Shown: positions 42,525-54,630, numbered from the stretch's first letter. The stretch: DNA of 64,000 nucleotides from Melitaea cinxia (GCF_905220565.1 NC_059421.1:5723501-5787500), one strand, 5' to 3'. The notes: a model not told the origin generated them from the letters alone. Numbers and translations are program-made.

Positions 42525-43229
42525 TAACATTATAAATTTAAGTGACTAATATATTTTTTGTGTGTTAATATTGTTGTTAAATGAGTAGTTGTTAACTTAA
42601 TTATTGTAGTTTTTGTGATAACATATATATTACTTTACATGCTACTTCCTTTTTATTATTATTTTAATATATCTGTTACTTTATTTTCTGTTAAATTTAG
42701 TGCTTTTTTAGATGTGCTAATGATACGTTTTACCGCTACAATTATAAAAAAAAAGTTTATTTTCTGAGGTTAGATTTTTGAAACGCATCGCGTTACTCAT
42801 ATATTCTTGACATATCGTTAAGTCTATAAAATGTAATGCCATTTTTTATTTATATTTTTGCACAAAAGTCCCGTAACTACAAACTTTTTTATTAATTTGT
42901 TGACACGCCATGGTAATTTCAATAATAAAATAAGAAGTTTGTATACTTTTTTAGTTAAACTAAGCTTTGTGACTTTAGATTTTACGATGTGACCATTACC
43001 GTTTCTAAATATTCTTACATTACTGACATAAAAATCTAAAACATAACTTTTATATATAAGAAACTTCAAAATTAAGCCTTTGTCGATTATTAATAGAGTT
43101 ATCTGTTGTATGACGGTATGACGGTATTCATCAAATTAACGTTTGTAATTTTTCTAATTTTAAAATTTGCTTCAAAAAGTAAGAGAAGTTCTCAATTATT
43201 ATTATTTTTTTTTTTTTGTATTTTTTCAC
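42525..43229. other. 3' flank of the propeller gene
   Basis: AT-rich; I see no canonical AATAAA close downstream of the stop, and no other feature. Confidence 0.4.
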
Positions 43230-43345
43230 GGTTTTTGACATCAAGGTAGAAAAGGCGCTTGTGATGCTCTTGGTGTTGCAGGCGCCCATAGGCTATGGTA
43301 AACCGCTTACCATCAGGTAAGCCGTACACTCGTCACCCTAGTGTC
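43230..43345 (+). repeat. Family D fragment
   Basis: 'gcgcttgtgatgctcttggt' to 'ttaccatcaggtaagccgta'. Confidence 0.6.
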
Positions 43346-43667
43346 TTAAAAATCTTTTTTTCGTTTGGGTAAAATCTCCATTAAGTTTCTCAATAAAATT
43401 GGAAAAAAAACTTCGTCTAACGTAAAAACCGAGGATGAAATTTATATGAGCTCGAATTTTACTTATGTAGTAGTAATTTTTAATTAGTTATTATTTTGAT
43501 ATTATTGCTATAGGTATAGGTTTAATCATAATAATGTCACGTTATTCGTAAGATTATAGATCTAAGCTAATCTTATGTTATCCGATAACCAATAAGCTAG
43601 CTTGTTATCACCATTAACACCCCATAATAGCAGCATAAGTCCTTAGTTTGATTATGTAACACTATAC

Positions 43668-43859
43668 ATGCTCGTAGTCCTCGTGTTTGTCTGCGTTTTA
43701 ATGTTTTTAACTTTGATGTTACATATAATTGTTATTGTTGCTTCACGAAATGTTATACAGCCTGTCACTGAACGAACAGGATATGTGACACGAAATATTG
43801 AATCAGATGAACAAATCTTGAGATCAACATTTAAAAACAAATATTTGTGTCAGCTCTGA
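43668..43859 (+). CDS. Small ORF, possible membrane or secreted peptide
   Basis: 63 codons from a true ATG to TGA. The first 25 residues are strongly hydrophobic (MLVVLVFVCVLMFLTLMLHI) and could be a signal peptide or single membrane anchor; the remainder is hydrophilic and mixed, ending CQL. Flanking DNA shows no clear promoter, and the family G repeat begins 42 bp downstream. I do not recognise it. It may be chance; coding use cannot be tested here. Confidence 0.2.
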   Translation: MLVVLVFVCVLMFLTLMLHIIVIVASRNVIQPVTERTGYVTRNIESDEQILRSTFKNKYLCQL

Positions 43860-43900
43860 CGCACGACTTTCTTATCCCTTATCTCTCTTCTTACTTAGAT

Positions 43901-44075
43901 CTTACTCCTTCAGATCGACTATCTAAATAGGAACAAAAAAGGCTTTTACTAGCCTAAGAAAAAGATTAGTACCATATCAAATGGTAAATAATCGCATCAA
44001 ATAACACCATCTATCGATCGAGATGGATCACATTTTTTATACCGGTGGCCTTATATGAAAATCGATTCTTAAGGA
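43901..44075 (-). repeat. Dispersed repeat family G
   Basis: Antisense of 33,661-33,897, partly deleted in the middle. Confidence 0.65.
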
Positions 44076-45014
44076 GTCAACTTTAAAAAACACGTATCTT
44101 TCTCTATGTGCTAAGATGTGATACTAAAGCATGTTTGTGTATTAATTATCAAAGAGTTTTGATAATAGTTTTTGATCTTTCACGATTCCTTACTTTTGAT
44201 TCCATGATACTTACCGCGATTATCATTTTGAAACTTCTGATATCAGACACATTGCAGGCCCCATGGCTACTAGACGCAACTTTAAAATATGTATTTTATA
44301 TTACTAATTTTTAATGTAGATATTACAGAATTAGTTTATAGCTTTAGTAGCTTTAGTATTAATATTATTAACCGTTTTGTTCGTCATGTTACTTTATCAC
44401 TCTAGCGCTACTTACTACTGTGTCTCGTGGTAACATCGTTTCTCACCACCATGGGTAGACTGGTAGAGATCTCTTTAGAGATAAGTTCACCATATAATTA
44501 ATACAAATATATTTTTAAAGTGCGATACAGAATATATATGTAAATTAGGCCATAATTATGACCATATTTCGAACCTAATTATTTAATTTACCCGACGTTA
44601 ACCAATCCCGTAAAAGGCTTTGTGATTATTTATTGATACAATATTACGAATGTCTAACGACATAGAGATAGATAGCAAAGAGATCTCGAGTCAGACGCCT
44701 GCATAATATTTCCAGAAGTTTTTTGATTTTTTTGTTTTTTTTTTTGTTTTTTTTTTCCTTGATTAGACGTTTACAGAACATTAATTTCAGTTAATTATTG
44801 AGGTCTGTCTCAAAACTTTCGAATAAATATTATATGTATAAAAAAATTTGTTTTACCAGTGTTTGTTCCAAAGTTCACAATACACTACATAATTTATTAT
44901 TCGCCTTTAACCGCAGGATCTTAAAAAAGGAATTTGCTATTTCATCTCATTTATAAATTACAGCTTTTAGATTCACAATTTCGAGAAATATCCCACAAAT
45001 AAATTGGAATTCAA
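44076..45014. other. Gene-free stretch
   Basis: AT-rich, with T-homopolymer runs at 44,727-44,757. Confidence 0.45.
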
Positions 45015-45265
45015 CGGTGAAAAAGAAAAAACGAGTGTACTTTAGACCACACACTGTGGTAAAACCATTGCACATTAGGCCTGCACTGTGTCTTAGATAT
45101 ACGAAACGTAACTGGCTAGGAAGGAGAGAGAGAAATGAAATGTGTGCCAGCACCTCACTTTCTTGATTCGTTCGCTACACCCGATCACACTTTTCGTAAC
45201 AATATCGTCACGCATTCACCATCTTACTCCCCAAGTCAAGCGTACGTAAAAAAAGGTTTACTTCA
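45015..45265 (-). repeat. Dispersed repeat family H
   Basis: Antisense of 38,330-38,500 with extra internal sequence. Short complementary ends on both copies suggest a non-autonomous DNA element. Confidence 0.6.
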
Positions 45266-45970
45266 AAAATAAATCATAAAACTTTATTTGTAGGATCATA
45301 CATTTGATAATTTTAACAGAAAGCGGTGAAACAGGCCCCCAATATGTTAACCTAACCCCTTCTAGCTGTATTATGTTTAATTGTTACACATACGCGATAA
45401 AAATTAATGTCACCGTGTTATTGTGTAAGTTATACATAGGTATATTTAAACAAAAAAAAGTTAATAATCTATTTATTATAAATCGAAAAATAGTACCTAA
45501 AACTTCCCTCAACAAGATGACCGAGTATTGTAGTTAGATTACCTACAATACCTACTACTAGGAACAGTTGACAATAGCCAACCGCTCTGGGCCCCTTCCT
45601 GTCGTATTAGTCTCGTTTTGATAATATTGATATGAGCTGTACCCTACTATTTGACATTTATAACGTCTTAAATTTTCTAAGGTTGCAAAATCAGACTGCG
45701 CTTCCTTTATGACAAAAAACAATAATGATATTATTGTAAGGAACGTTAATTTTTTTTTATTTCATTATTATTTATTAAACCTACATAACAAAAAAAAATA
45801 GCAAAAATAATACTTATTTACTTACATTATATGTTTATATTTACTTAATTATAATTTATAATTAAGACATGTAAAAATATAATAAAAATTATATAAAATA
45901 GGTATCTACAACAACGGGTTTCAAATACTATATACCTACCTAGTTACCTCAAATGTAAAATTAGATCATC
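45266..45970. other. Gene-free stretch
   Basis: AT-rich; no supported feature. Confidence 0.4.
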
Positions 45971-45975
45971 GAGCG

Positions 45976-46045
45976 GGATGTCTGGCGCGAACTTGAGGAG
46001 GCATATGTCCAGTAGTGGATTGCAATAGGCTGAACTGACTTAAAT
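45976..46045 (+). repeat. Short family B-related repeat
   Basis: 'gggatgtctggcgcgaactt' then 'tatgtccagtagtggattgc'; also at 54,405-54,475 and 55,798-55,880 and, in reverse, 49,770-49,890. Confidence 0.65.
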
Positions 46046-46080
46046 TAATATTAAAAATTGTATTTGATTTCATTTTACAG

Positions 46081-46177
46081 GCGTAACAAAATCGGAAAAC
46101 GTGACAGCCGACGGCGCAAACACAAGCGTACTACTACAACATCAACTACTGAAGAAAATGAAGAATATGAGGAATAA
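46081..46177 (+). CDS. Terminal coding exon of an unrecognised gene
   Basis: A pyrimidine-rich acceptor (GATTTCATTTTACAG, ending 46,080) opens a frame of 31 codons plus one leading base, ending in TAA at 46,175-46,177. The encoded tail is strongly basic first (RNKIGKRDSRRRKHKR), then Thr/Ser-rich (TTTTSTT), then acidic (EENEEYEE). Codon and base composition stand out from the AT-rich surroundings. Such a basic cluster could be a nuclear signal, a heparin-binding tail of a secreted factor or a proprotein-convertase region. AATAAA at 46,416-46,421 is a plausible polyadenylation signal, giving a 3' UTR of about 260 bases. The preceding exon is not identifiable in the window and may lie far upstream. 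Confidence 0.55.
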
Positions 46178-46415
46178 GTAGTTTTAACTTACATTTAAAA
46201 TTATTGTAGATCTAGCCTGTATTTAAAATTGATACCAAATATTTATTTTCTTTTTTGCGCCACCTAGTAGTATTATTATGAACGACGATTAAAAAGTAGC
46301 TTGTTCTAATGTTACACTGCCATCTCGTGTTGATAGTTTGAACATCGTAATGTTTCTGTTGAGAAAATTGAGTCTTACAGATAGCAACAACAGACTTTGA
46401 TTTCATTTTATTATA

Positions 46416-46421
46416 AATAAA
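46416..46421 (+). terminator. Polyadenylation signal AATAAA
   Basis: First canonical signal downstream of the terminal exon at 46,081-46,177. Confidence 0.4.
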
Positions 46422-46957
46422 ATGTTTGAAAAATAATTGAAAGTTTTTGTACTTCTTATTTAATATAAGAATAAGTATAATGAATATTTTTAAAAATTGC
46501 AGTAAGAAGGTAATAAACATTTTTGTAAAAATTACATTTAGGGATGAAATAAAAAAAACCTAAACATGAAGAACTTTAGTAACAAACATGTTGACCCATG
46601 ATACATAAATTTAGAAATTGTTAAGGTGGTGTGATGGCAATGCTATTTTAGAATAATCTAGGCAACACTCAGCTACGTTGTACAAGTACTTACAAGCCCC
46701 AAGCTCGGAGTCCGGCGATTCATACAACTTGTCATTCACTAAAATTGTCAAACAAAGTTGTCATATGCGTTAGAGATGTGTCAGTGAGCGATCGTTTGCC
46801 GCTTGGTGTATAATATTTGTATCGTAAATGTGGTGCGTTTGTGCAATAATGAAAAAACACGTTGTAGATTACTTAATTGTAAAGTGATGAGAGTGTTTTA
46901 ATTTTAGTGTCTTGTTAAAAGAGTTATTTTCTTTTGTATGTCATCAGACTCTTCAAT
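46422..46957 (+). promoter_or_regulatory. Cbl 5' region
   Basis: Upstream of the Cbl start. A TCAGT initiator-like sequence lies at about 46,781-46,785, and the region from there to 46,957 is free of repeats, so it may be the transcription start and 5' UTR. No TATA box at the expected distance. The start itself is inferred. Confidence 0.3.
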
Positions 46958-47499
46958 ATGGCGGCTCCCCGTCACAAATCACAACAGAAAAATATTTCTT
47001 CGATATTTTCGAAGTTACATGGTGCTTTCTCGGATGCCGTATGTCCCACTAAACTGGCGACTGACAAACGGACTCTAGATAAGACTTGGAAATTAATGGA
47101 CAAAGTTGTAAAATTGTGTCAGCACCATAAAATGAACTTGAAAAATAGTCCGCCGTTTATTCTCGATATTCTGCCCGATACATATCAGAGATTGCGTATT
47201 ATTTACTCGAAATACGAGGATAATATGCAAGAGTTGAATAGTAACGAACATTTTAATATATTTATTATAAATCTAATTAGAAAGTGTAAGCAGGCCATAA
47301 AACTGTTTAAGGATGGAAAGGAAAAGATGTTTGATGAGAATTCGCATTATAGACGTAATTTGACGAAGCTCAGCTTAGTGTTCAGTCATATGTTGAGCGA
47401 ATTAAAAGCGATGTTTCCGAATGGAACTTTCGCGGGTGACCAGTTTCGCATCACGAAGAGTGACGCCGCTGAGTTCTGGAGAACTAACTTCGGAAACAG
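46958..47499 (+). CDS. Cbl: E3 ubiquitin ligase Cbl, first coding exon (partial)
   Basis: 180 codons plus 2 bases from ATG (46,958; context AATATGG) to a GTAAGG donor at 47,500. Cbl binds phosphorylated receptor tyrosine kinases such as EGFR through its N-terminal tyrosine-kinase-binding domain and marks them with ubiquitin for removal. This exon covers the short N-terminus and the four-helix bundle of that domain: 'TWKLMDKVVKLCQ', 'LKNSPPFILDILPDTYQ', 'RRNLTKLSLVFSHML', then the start of the EF-hand part 'FRITKSDAAEFWRTNFG'. Identity to animal Cbl is unmistakable along the whole exon. A longer frame upstream begins with a TTG and is not the start. The EF-hand remainder, SH2, linker and RING exons are not found to the end of the window, so intron 1 is probably longer than 16 kb. 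Confidence 0.93.
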
Positions 47500-48252
47500 G
47501 TAAGGTTATAATAACAATGTATTTTCATTGACCTCATCAACTTCGAAAGAAGAACTTTTTACCTTTATTATAACTTATATTAAATTTATTTTGTGACTTT
47601 TTCATCAAACTAAGTAGAATCTGACATAGTCTAAACCAAAAATTATTTTATGCTTCTAAATCACTTTTAAATCGTCATGTTATAAATTTAAATTATATTA
47701 GTTAATTAATTAATTATAGCTAAATTCAAAGATGTAGATTATGCAGAAAAGAATCAGCAAGAAACTACACAGTTATTATTTTAATCAATTTAAAAATTAG
47801 TTTATATAAGGTCTCTATTTTATAACAGACATCAGTATAATTATGTATAGAATCATTTTTACTTATTTTGATTCTATAAAATTATTAAATAAAATACGCA
47901 TCTAGTATAAAGGACATCTATTCATCAAAATTATCTAATTTTATTTAATATGTAAAATGGCTGCAAATCAGTAATTTAGGTATTCAAGAAATAAAAATAT
48001 ACATTATTTATTTTAGGTTTTTGTTACTTATTTATCCTTATTAACATATTAATATCAAAATATGTTTACTTTGAGATTATTGTATATCTAAGATTTAATA
48101 TTAATGTTGACAATTTTAGGGATAATTAAAAACAAATTTTAGTTATTTGTTTTAGCCTTATATATTATTTACTTTGCAAAATTATTTAAATTAATCTACT
48201 TACTTTCACGAGACAATAACACTAATAATACTGCCCAAGTATGACGAAAGCT
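47500..48252. other. Cbl intron 1, proximal part
   Basis: AT-rich with no further exon; LINE insertion follows. Confidence 0.5.
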
Positions 48253-49163
48253 GACCTACTCATACATCTCGGGTAGGAGGGCTCTCGATGAGAACCCCAC
48301 GTTAGACGGGATCCTACGGGTATGCCGGATGGGCCAAGAAGCGCTAATGCGGAGGTGGGGGGAGAACCTGGAGCTGCAGCCGTATGGCATACGCGTAACG
48401 GCTGCCTTGCGCCCGGTCCTTGAGCGGTGGATGCGCCGTAAGCGCAAGCCCCTCACCTTTCGCCTGACACAAGTTCTCACCAGGCACGGCTACTTTGGTA
48501 AATACTTGTGTCGGACGGCCCAAAGGGAGCCGACGACTGGATGTCACGATTGTGGTGCGGCGGTGGACTCTGCCTAGCACACCCTCGAGATGTGCCCGAG
48601 ATGGGCGGCGCTGTGTCGCGATCTGACGACAGTCCTCGGAGGAGACTTGTCACTGCCGAGCGTCACCGTGATTCTCGGCGATGACGAGTCCTGGAAGGCG
48701 ATGGTCTGTTTTTGTAAGACAGTAATGACCCAGAAGGAGAATAACGAGCGGATGAGAGACGGGGCCGCCGACGAGGCCTCCGTCCGCAGGCGACGAACGG
48801 GGGTGCGTAGGAGGCGCTACTTAATGTGCTGCCAGTAACACCCCTGTGCCCGTGTCGGGCCTGGATGGGAACCCGGTCCTGCTAGACAGGGCGTCGTCGG
48901 GATTGTTCAGAGGAGAGCCGGACAGTCCCCATGGAGGAGAATACTGGTCTTTTCGGCGAGGCCAGCCTGTCGTTGGATCGATCCTGTTGCATGCAGATCC
49001 GGGACCCTCCAATTAATGCGGCTGAAGGCTCCCGCGGGGGTTTTGAACGGTATTGCACCCCCAAGCGCTGAAGCCGACATACGGTCTAGGAATGCCTACC
49101 CGGGCATCCTGGATATTACCCGTAAATGGGTTCCCCTGCAATACCAAAAAAAAAAAAAAAAAA
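48253..49163 (+). mobile_element. R1-clade LINE, 5'-truncated copy with poly(A)
   Basis: Starts inside ORF2 and ends with 18 A. The readable part (about 48,253-48,838) ends ORF2 with the R1-type tail: 'LTQVLTRHGYFGKYLCRTAQ', 'GCHDCGAAVDSA', 'HTLEMCPRWAALCRDL', 'RRRRTGVRRRRYL'. The CCHC-like Cys/His cluster is intact, but an in-frame TAG at 48,575-48,577 (probably from CAG) breaks the frame. A 3' UTR of about 305 bp follows, nearly the same as in the copy at 57,118. Possible old target duplication: TATGACGAAAGCT at 48,240-48,252 and TATGGCTAAAGCT at 49,165-49,177 (two mismatches). Confidence 0.85.
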
Positions 49164-49769
49164 TTATGGCTAAAGCTTCCTTTATTTCCACTGTTCTATT
49201 TCTATTTAGCGTTCATTTAGACCAAGTTTTTCTTGTCATAACCCTTATAGTCATCTATCTATCCTTTTAACTTAGTAGCTTTAATAGTTGTGTTTGTTCT
49301 TAAACAAAAATAAATGACTAACATCGACAAGTATAGTACAATACGCATTATAAGGGATAACTTAAAATCTACTTATTAGATCTAGTTAAACTTTAAATAA
49401 GATTGTATCGTCACCAGCAATTTATACTAAGCTAACTCATAAAAGTGAACTTTACAATAGAGGCTTATAAAAGGGAAAAACGTGATATCTTTTATATTAA
49501 TTAAGAAACTTATTTGAGATTTGGTATATAATTTCACATTTTTTTTAGTATATATAGAAACACATTTTACCAAGTTCACATAAAACAATCAACTTATGAA
49601 AAGTTCGATTTGGCGTAGTATAAATTGTTGGTGTCAATATGACAAACAGCTTTGAATAAAAGAGAATCACCAAAATCAGTGTACTTTGTCAAAAGTTATG
49701 AGAGTAACAGTTGAATTGAGTACCTCTAAAATATCTGACATATAGACTAAACATAGGAAATAAGAAATA
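49164..49769. other. Gene-free stretch within Cbl intron
   Basis: Includes a strongly diverged family C remnant near 49,290-49,730 ('aatgactaacatcgac', 'gtactttgtcaaaagttatg'). Confidence 0.4.
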
Positions 49770-49890
49770 GAGTCAGTCAGTTTAGCCTATTTCAGTCTAC
49801 TGCTGGACATAGGCCTCCCCAAGTACGCGCCAGACATCCTGGTTTTCCGCAATCCTCATCCAGCTTACACCAGCAATCTTACGTAGAAAA
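49770..49890 (-). repeat. Short family B-related repeat
   Basis: 'cagtcagtttagcctatttc' through 'gcgccagacatcctggtttt'; reverse of the copy at 54,405. Confidence 0.65.
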
Positions 49891-50734
49891 AAAATAGAGA
49901 AATAATGAAAATTTATTTATTACTATTTAGTTATTCATAAAAAAAAATTATTTAAAAGCTATTTTCTACTCTTTATATTGATTGCATATGTAAAATGATA
50001 ATTTATAATTCATTTCAATTCTCACATTTCTTACTTTGTGAAATGTAACCAGGTATCCACTTTTTATCATAAACAATGAGCTGAGAAGCCTGGGAATGTT
50101 TATGAATGCTAGGAAACTATTGAACGCACATAAATTATTGCTTAACTGGTGGAAAGATGTATGTAATACTGTTTTTATACTATCTTTATTTCACTATTGG
50201 TCCAAGGAAGTATGTCTGCATGTCCTAAATAAAATGAGTTGAACGAATGTATCACAGGAAAATGATTTTTAAATTTAGTAGCTAAAATATAAACAAATTA
50301 GTATTTATTGTGATTATGAGTCAAAACTTTGTCTTGTATGCTTTCACAGTTTAATTGGTTTTAACTGGTTGGTTGGTAAAGTTGTTTTACGAAGGCCTAA
50401 TAAAACATTTAAAACTTTAGTATAATAGTTCTTAAGTAATTCAATATTCAAATGGTAACAAAACTAACTGTCAATAATGTGTTAGATCATAAATAAACTT
50501 AATTTTATGTATTGTAAACTATATCTAATAGGTATGTAACTGATACCAAATGGTTATGCACTTAACCAAGACTGATTTTTGATAAATCTATTAAAACTTA
50601 TTACTTGTTCTATGAATATTATTAAGTAATCAAATTTGTTGTACTTAGATATAACAGAACAGTAACAGTATATATTTGCTATAGCTCTATATAATTAACA
50701 ACAATACGATTCGATACGAACGACACGATACGAT
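49891..50734. other. Gene-free stretch
   Basis: AT-rich; no supported exon. Confidence 0.45.
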
Positions 50735-50840
50735 TCAGTCTGCAACACCCTATTGCTGGGCATAGGCCTATATCTCCATGTAGGAGAAGGAATAGAGCTT
50801 AATCCACCACGTTGCTCCACTGCGCATTGGTGGATGTTGA
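50735..50840 (+). repeat. Family A fragment
   Basis: 'aacaccctattgctgggcat' and 'catgtaggagaaggaataga' and 'aatccaccacgttgctccac'. Confidence 0.7.
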
Positions 50841-52281
50841 AATCTACGATGCTTAGTTGCATCCTCACAGTCATACTCGAAAGTTGACCATTCCTATATT
50901 TTTGAACGGTCTTGTGAGGGTATTTCTAGAGTCGCAGGCTAAATTCACTAAAAACGACTTGAAATTTTGCATTTGAAGGGTTTGTTTTGTACATTTTTTA
51001 AACAACAGTATACCTAATAACATATTTTTCCTTGAAACGAGTAAAACAAAGTTAAATGTAGATTTTTCTTTTTGAGTTTCTAGAATTAGCTATAACGTAA
51101 TAGTTTCAACTAAACTATATTGGCAGTTGAAGTGGCAAATTAGACTTATCATAGGGCAGGAGAACATCTGCTAAAGATTGTTATAATTGTAGGACACAAT
51201 ATCTTTAATTTATTTTGGAAACTAAATACAACATGATTTAAAATCATATTTGCAGTTTATGTTTATATTTATGTACTTGTTATAATGGTATATTTTAGCG
51301 CTGATTCTAAGTATTCAGACTTTACCTGTAAAGTTCTGAGTGCTACGGATATAAGTATGATTTTCTTTGTGACTATTTACTGTTCTTATGCTTTGGCATA
51401 ACAGAGATCTTGCTGTAATACTATCACCATTATATAAAATATTCTAAGTGACTAAAAGTCATCTAAAGTATTGAGTGGTTGTCTATATAATATTTAACCT
51501 CTTAAATTATCAAATTACACACTAATAATAAGTTCAATTACTTTTTAGTAACAATTTATTTGTGTAATGTGATGTAGAAAAAAAAAAACGTGTAAAAAAA
51601 TGGACCTTGGAAATTATATATGGGCTATAAAAAGATTCTGTTCCCATCTCTAATGTAATAAGATTAACATTTTTTGCTGTAAAATTGTATGTATCTAGCT
51701 TTATTAATAATTGCTCAGTGGTTTTTTGTCCACTTTTTTGTGATGACAATATTTAAAAGTATTAAATTACGTATTAAAATTATTGAAGAGTTATATTGAA
51801 GTACTCTGGTACTACTACTTATTAACTTTCATAACTTATGTCCATGTATGTATGTATATGTAATATGTCTATATGTATGTTTGTGTAAATGTGTGTATGT
51901 ACTCATGTTTATAATATGTATTTTACATATTGATTTTTATGTTATGAATGTATTATGTTTTTTTTTGTGTATTTATTATGTAGGGAATGAAATACTTAAC
52001 ATGTACAACTAGAAATTCACCATGTTTGCATACATAATGTTTCATTTACAAATAATAAAGATAATTACGCGGCTGCACCCACCTTTTCAATGCATATAGA
52101 TAGAGGAAACCGCCTTTGTACATTACCAACTCTATGTTTGAATGACTATTTAATGTAAATCTTTCCTGAGTGGTGTGCAACTATATTCTATCATCTAAAA
52201 CTTAAAAACGAGGGCACTTTAATTGATGTTACTGGAAAGCAATGTTTATGCTACCATTTACATTTCGTTGTCAACGAAAAC
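50841..52281. other. Gene-free stretch with TG/TA-rich microsatellite
   Basis: The part 51,840-51,960 is rich in TATG/GTATG repeats; no gene seen. Confidence 0.45.
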
Positions 52282-52590
52282 ATGCAGTGATATATTTTGT
52301 CGGTGAACAGTAATGACATTAGGCAGGCTCAAGCACCATGCGACTAATAGAAACAAAACTTGGGTGTACCTTACGTTCGGTTTCTGGAAACCAGAGTCAT
52401 TACTACTAACTTCACAGATCGCTTGCAATGCCATTATGCAGTGATCAATTTTATTGGGGAAAAAAGGGACATTAGGCAGACTCAAAATACTAGCAGCACA
52501 TAGAGAAACAAACACCGTTGGTACTTTACGACGGATTCCTGAAAACTGGCGTTCACACTACCTTCACAAATTTCATACGCAATAAAAAAG
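52282..52590. repeat. Tandem dimer, 154-bp unit
   Basis: ATGCAGTGAT occurs at 52,282 and 52,436, each followed by 'acattaggcag.ctcaa', 'tag.aacaaa', 'ggt.tacctta' or variant, 'tt.ctg.aaacc' or variant, and 'acttcaca.at'. The two units are about 75-80 percent alike. A near-palindrome TTTCGTTGTCAACGAAA sits just before (52,263-52,279). Confidence 0.7.
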
Positions 52591-54389
52591 AATCAAATTA
52601 TAAAAAGATATTTCTTAAAATCGACAAAAAAAAGGATTCGAATAAAATATTAATATATAGTTAATACCTAATCAAAATTGCTAAAGTACTTGTCGTTAAA
52701 AATAATCGTTCTTGTCATGTCCGACATTATTCCCTAAGGGCCATTAGGGTTCTATTACACAAAAGGGAACTTGATTTCGTCAAAGACATTTTCTGATATT
52801 TTAAAAGGAAGGATCTTATGTACTTTACTGGATTAAGGTTTGTTTTTGCGTAACTGAAGTGAATTTCGAATTAAATTAGGTTAACTAGCTAGAGGAGGCC
52901 TAGATTTGAGAGTAGTACCTAACACAAATTTCCATTATTTAAATAATTAGAGCTTTTGAACAGTTTGTGTCAATTTTTGTACTAATTGGTCTCGTATATA
53001 ATGTTCTACGGGTTTTGCAATATATGGTAGATATAAATTCGTTTAGATACAATCTAAGGACAATAACTAAATTTAGATGAAATTTCTTGATAACAAAGTT
53101 AGTTTGAAGGAATAATACTTTTTTGGAAGATTTATATCCACTTAATAAACTTAGATTCACCGTATCTCTAACACTTCACTGTATCTCTAAAACAAAAAGA
53201 AATACAATTTCCTCGACCGAGGAAAACCATATCACCGTGAGTCAGCTGGGAAAGTGATTCTGTCAGTGTTCTAAGATTACGAGGGAATTATTTTTATCTC
53301 TCCAAAAGGAAAACTGTAAATGTTCAACACAGTGCTTGGTGTTTTAATTAATTTTGACTTTGGTCATTTTTTGTTCATTTAGTTTCTATATTCCATAAAT
53401 AGCATAATTTCATATATATAAGGCAAGAGACACATAGTCAAAAAAATCGTGATAAAACCTATTTGAATAGGTTTTTTTTTTGTTTGTAAATTAAAAGTTA
53501 CATTAAATCTCAACTTCCAAATGTTTTATATAATTATTAAAACCATATAAAAGTGCGCGAGACAAGAAAAGCATTTTATAAAACTTTGTTTGACAAGTTT
53601 TTTTATAGTATAGCTTGGTTTTGATTATATTATCTCTTATGATATATATATGTATGCGGCGGCAGAATTGGAATGGTTTCCACTCATCGGGAAAAGTTTA
53701 CGTTCAGCATGCAGCAGAACTGATTTATTGTCATATCTCTAACGGTTTTACCTGTTTCATTTGTGATTCTTATCAGAGTGTGTCTATAATGTTTGACCAA
53801 AACGTTTTTCTTTTGGCGAATACGCTTTTATAAATAAACGAACTACGTAATTAACAAATTAATTTACGAATTGGACCAATATATTCTTACGCTTAGCGCA
53901 TTCAACAAACTCGGAATTTATTTATATTTGTGTACATTAAATTTAAATTAACGGCAGAATTTGGTACGCACAAATTGACAGAAGAAAACAACAATATAAA
54001 TTGACGGACTCCTAATTTCATCTGGTTTTGAATTGCCTACCCGATTAAGCAGCACATTTCTTCGACCAATAAATATAAGGAAAGGGGTTAAAATAAACCA
54101 TCCGGATATAAAAGCCTGAAGATGTTTCCGAAAAAAATTACGTGTCAAGTGCAGTCAAATAAACAATACTATCATTATATACATATACATAATCATATGC
54201 ATATAAATAATCGTGACATGTGGGTTTGCATATCGCGTAAGTCATTCATAACTTTTCATAATCTTATCGTACTAACTTTGAATGAAGACGAACGATTATT
54301 TGATAGGACGTATTATTTCCGTTGATAAACATGATTAGGTAAATAAGTATTATCACTAGAATATCAATCCATATAAGATTGCCGGTGTA
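52591..54389. other. Gene-free stretch
   Basis: Several chance open frames under 75 codons; none shows a recognisable domain or splice context. Confidence 0.45.
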
Positions 54390-54404
54390 GGCTGGATCAG
54401 GATA

Positions 54405-54475
54405 GCGGAAAACCGGGATGTCTGGCGCGAACTTGGGGAGGCCTATGTCCAGTAGTGCACTGCAATAGGCTGAAC
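54405..54475 (+). repeat. Short family B-related repeat
   Basis: 'ggaaaaccgggatgtctggc' to 'ctgcaataggctgaactg'. Confidence 0.65.
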
Positions 54476-54630
54476 TGTATACTGTGTACTAGAAAATTAT
54501 TATTTTTATGCCTTTAAGTCTTTTTGCAGATAAATTCAATTCGTATTGATTTACTGGATATTCGACTGAGTCGGGGAATCCCAGTTTTATAGTACTGGAC
54601 ATTATAGATTCGAATACAGATCTTTAAACT

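Noticed and set aside
46934..46957. N-terminal extension of Cbl
   Set aside because: The longer frame starts at TTG; the first ATG in frame is at 46,958 with a suitable context.
48256..49064. Several antisense and out-of-frame ORFs in the R1 LINE
   Set aside because: Shadows caused by the GC-rich ORF2 and 3' UTR; the true frame is plus strand with a TAG at 48,575.
52258..52515. 85-codon minus-strand frame
   Set aside because: Lies across the 154-bp tandem dimer, reading the same repeat twice with no conserved protein pattern.
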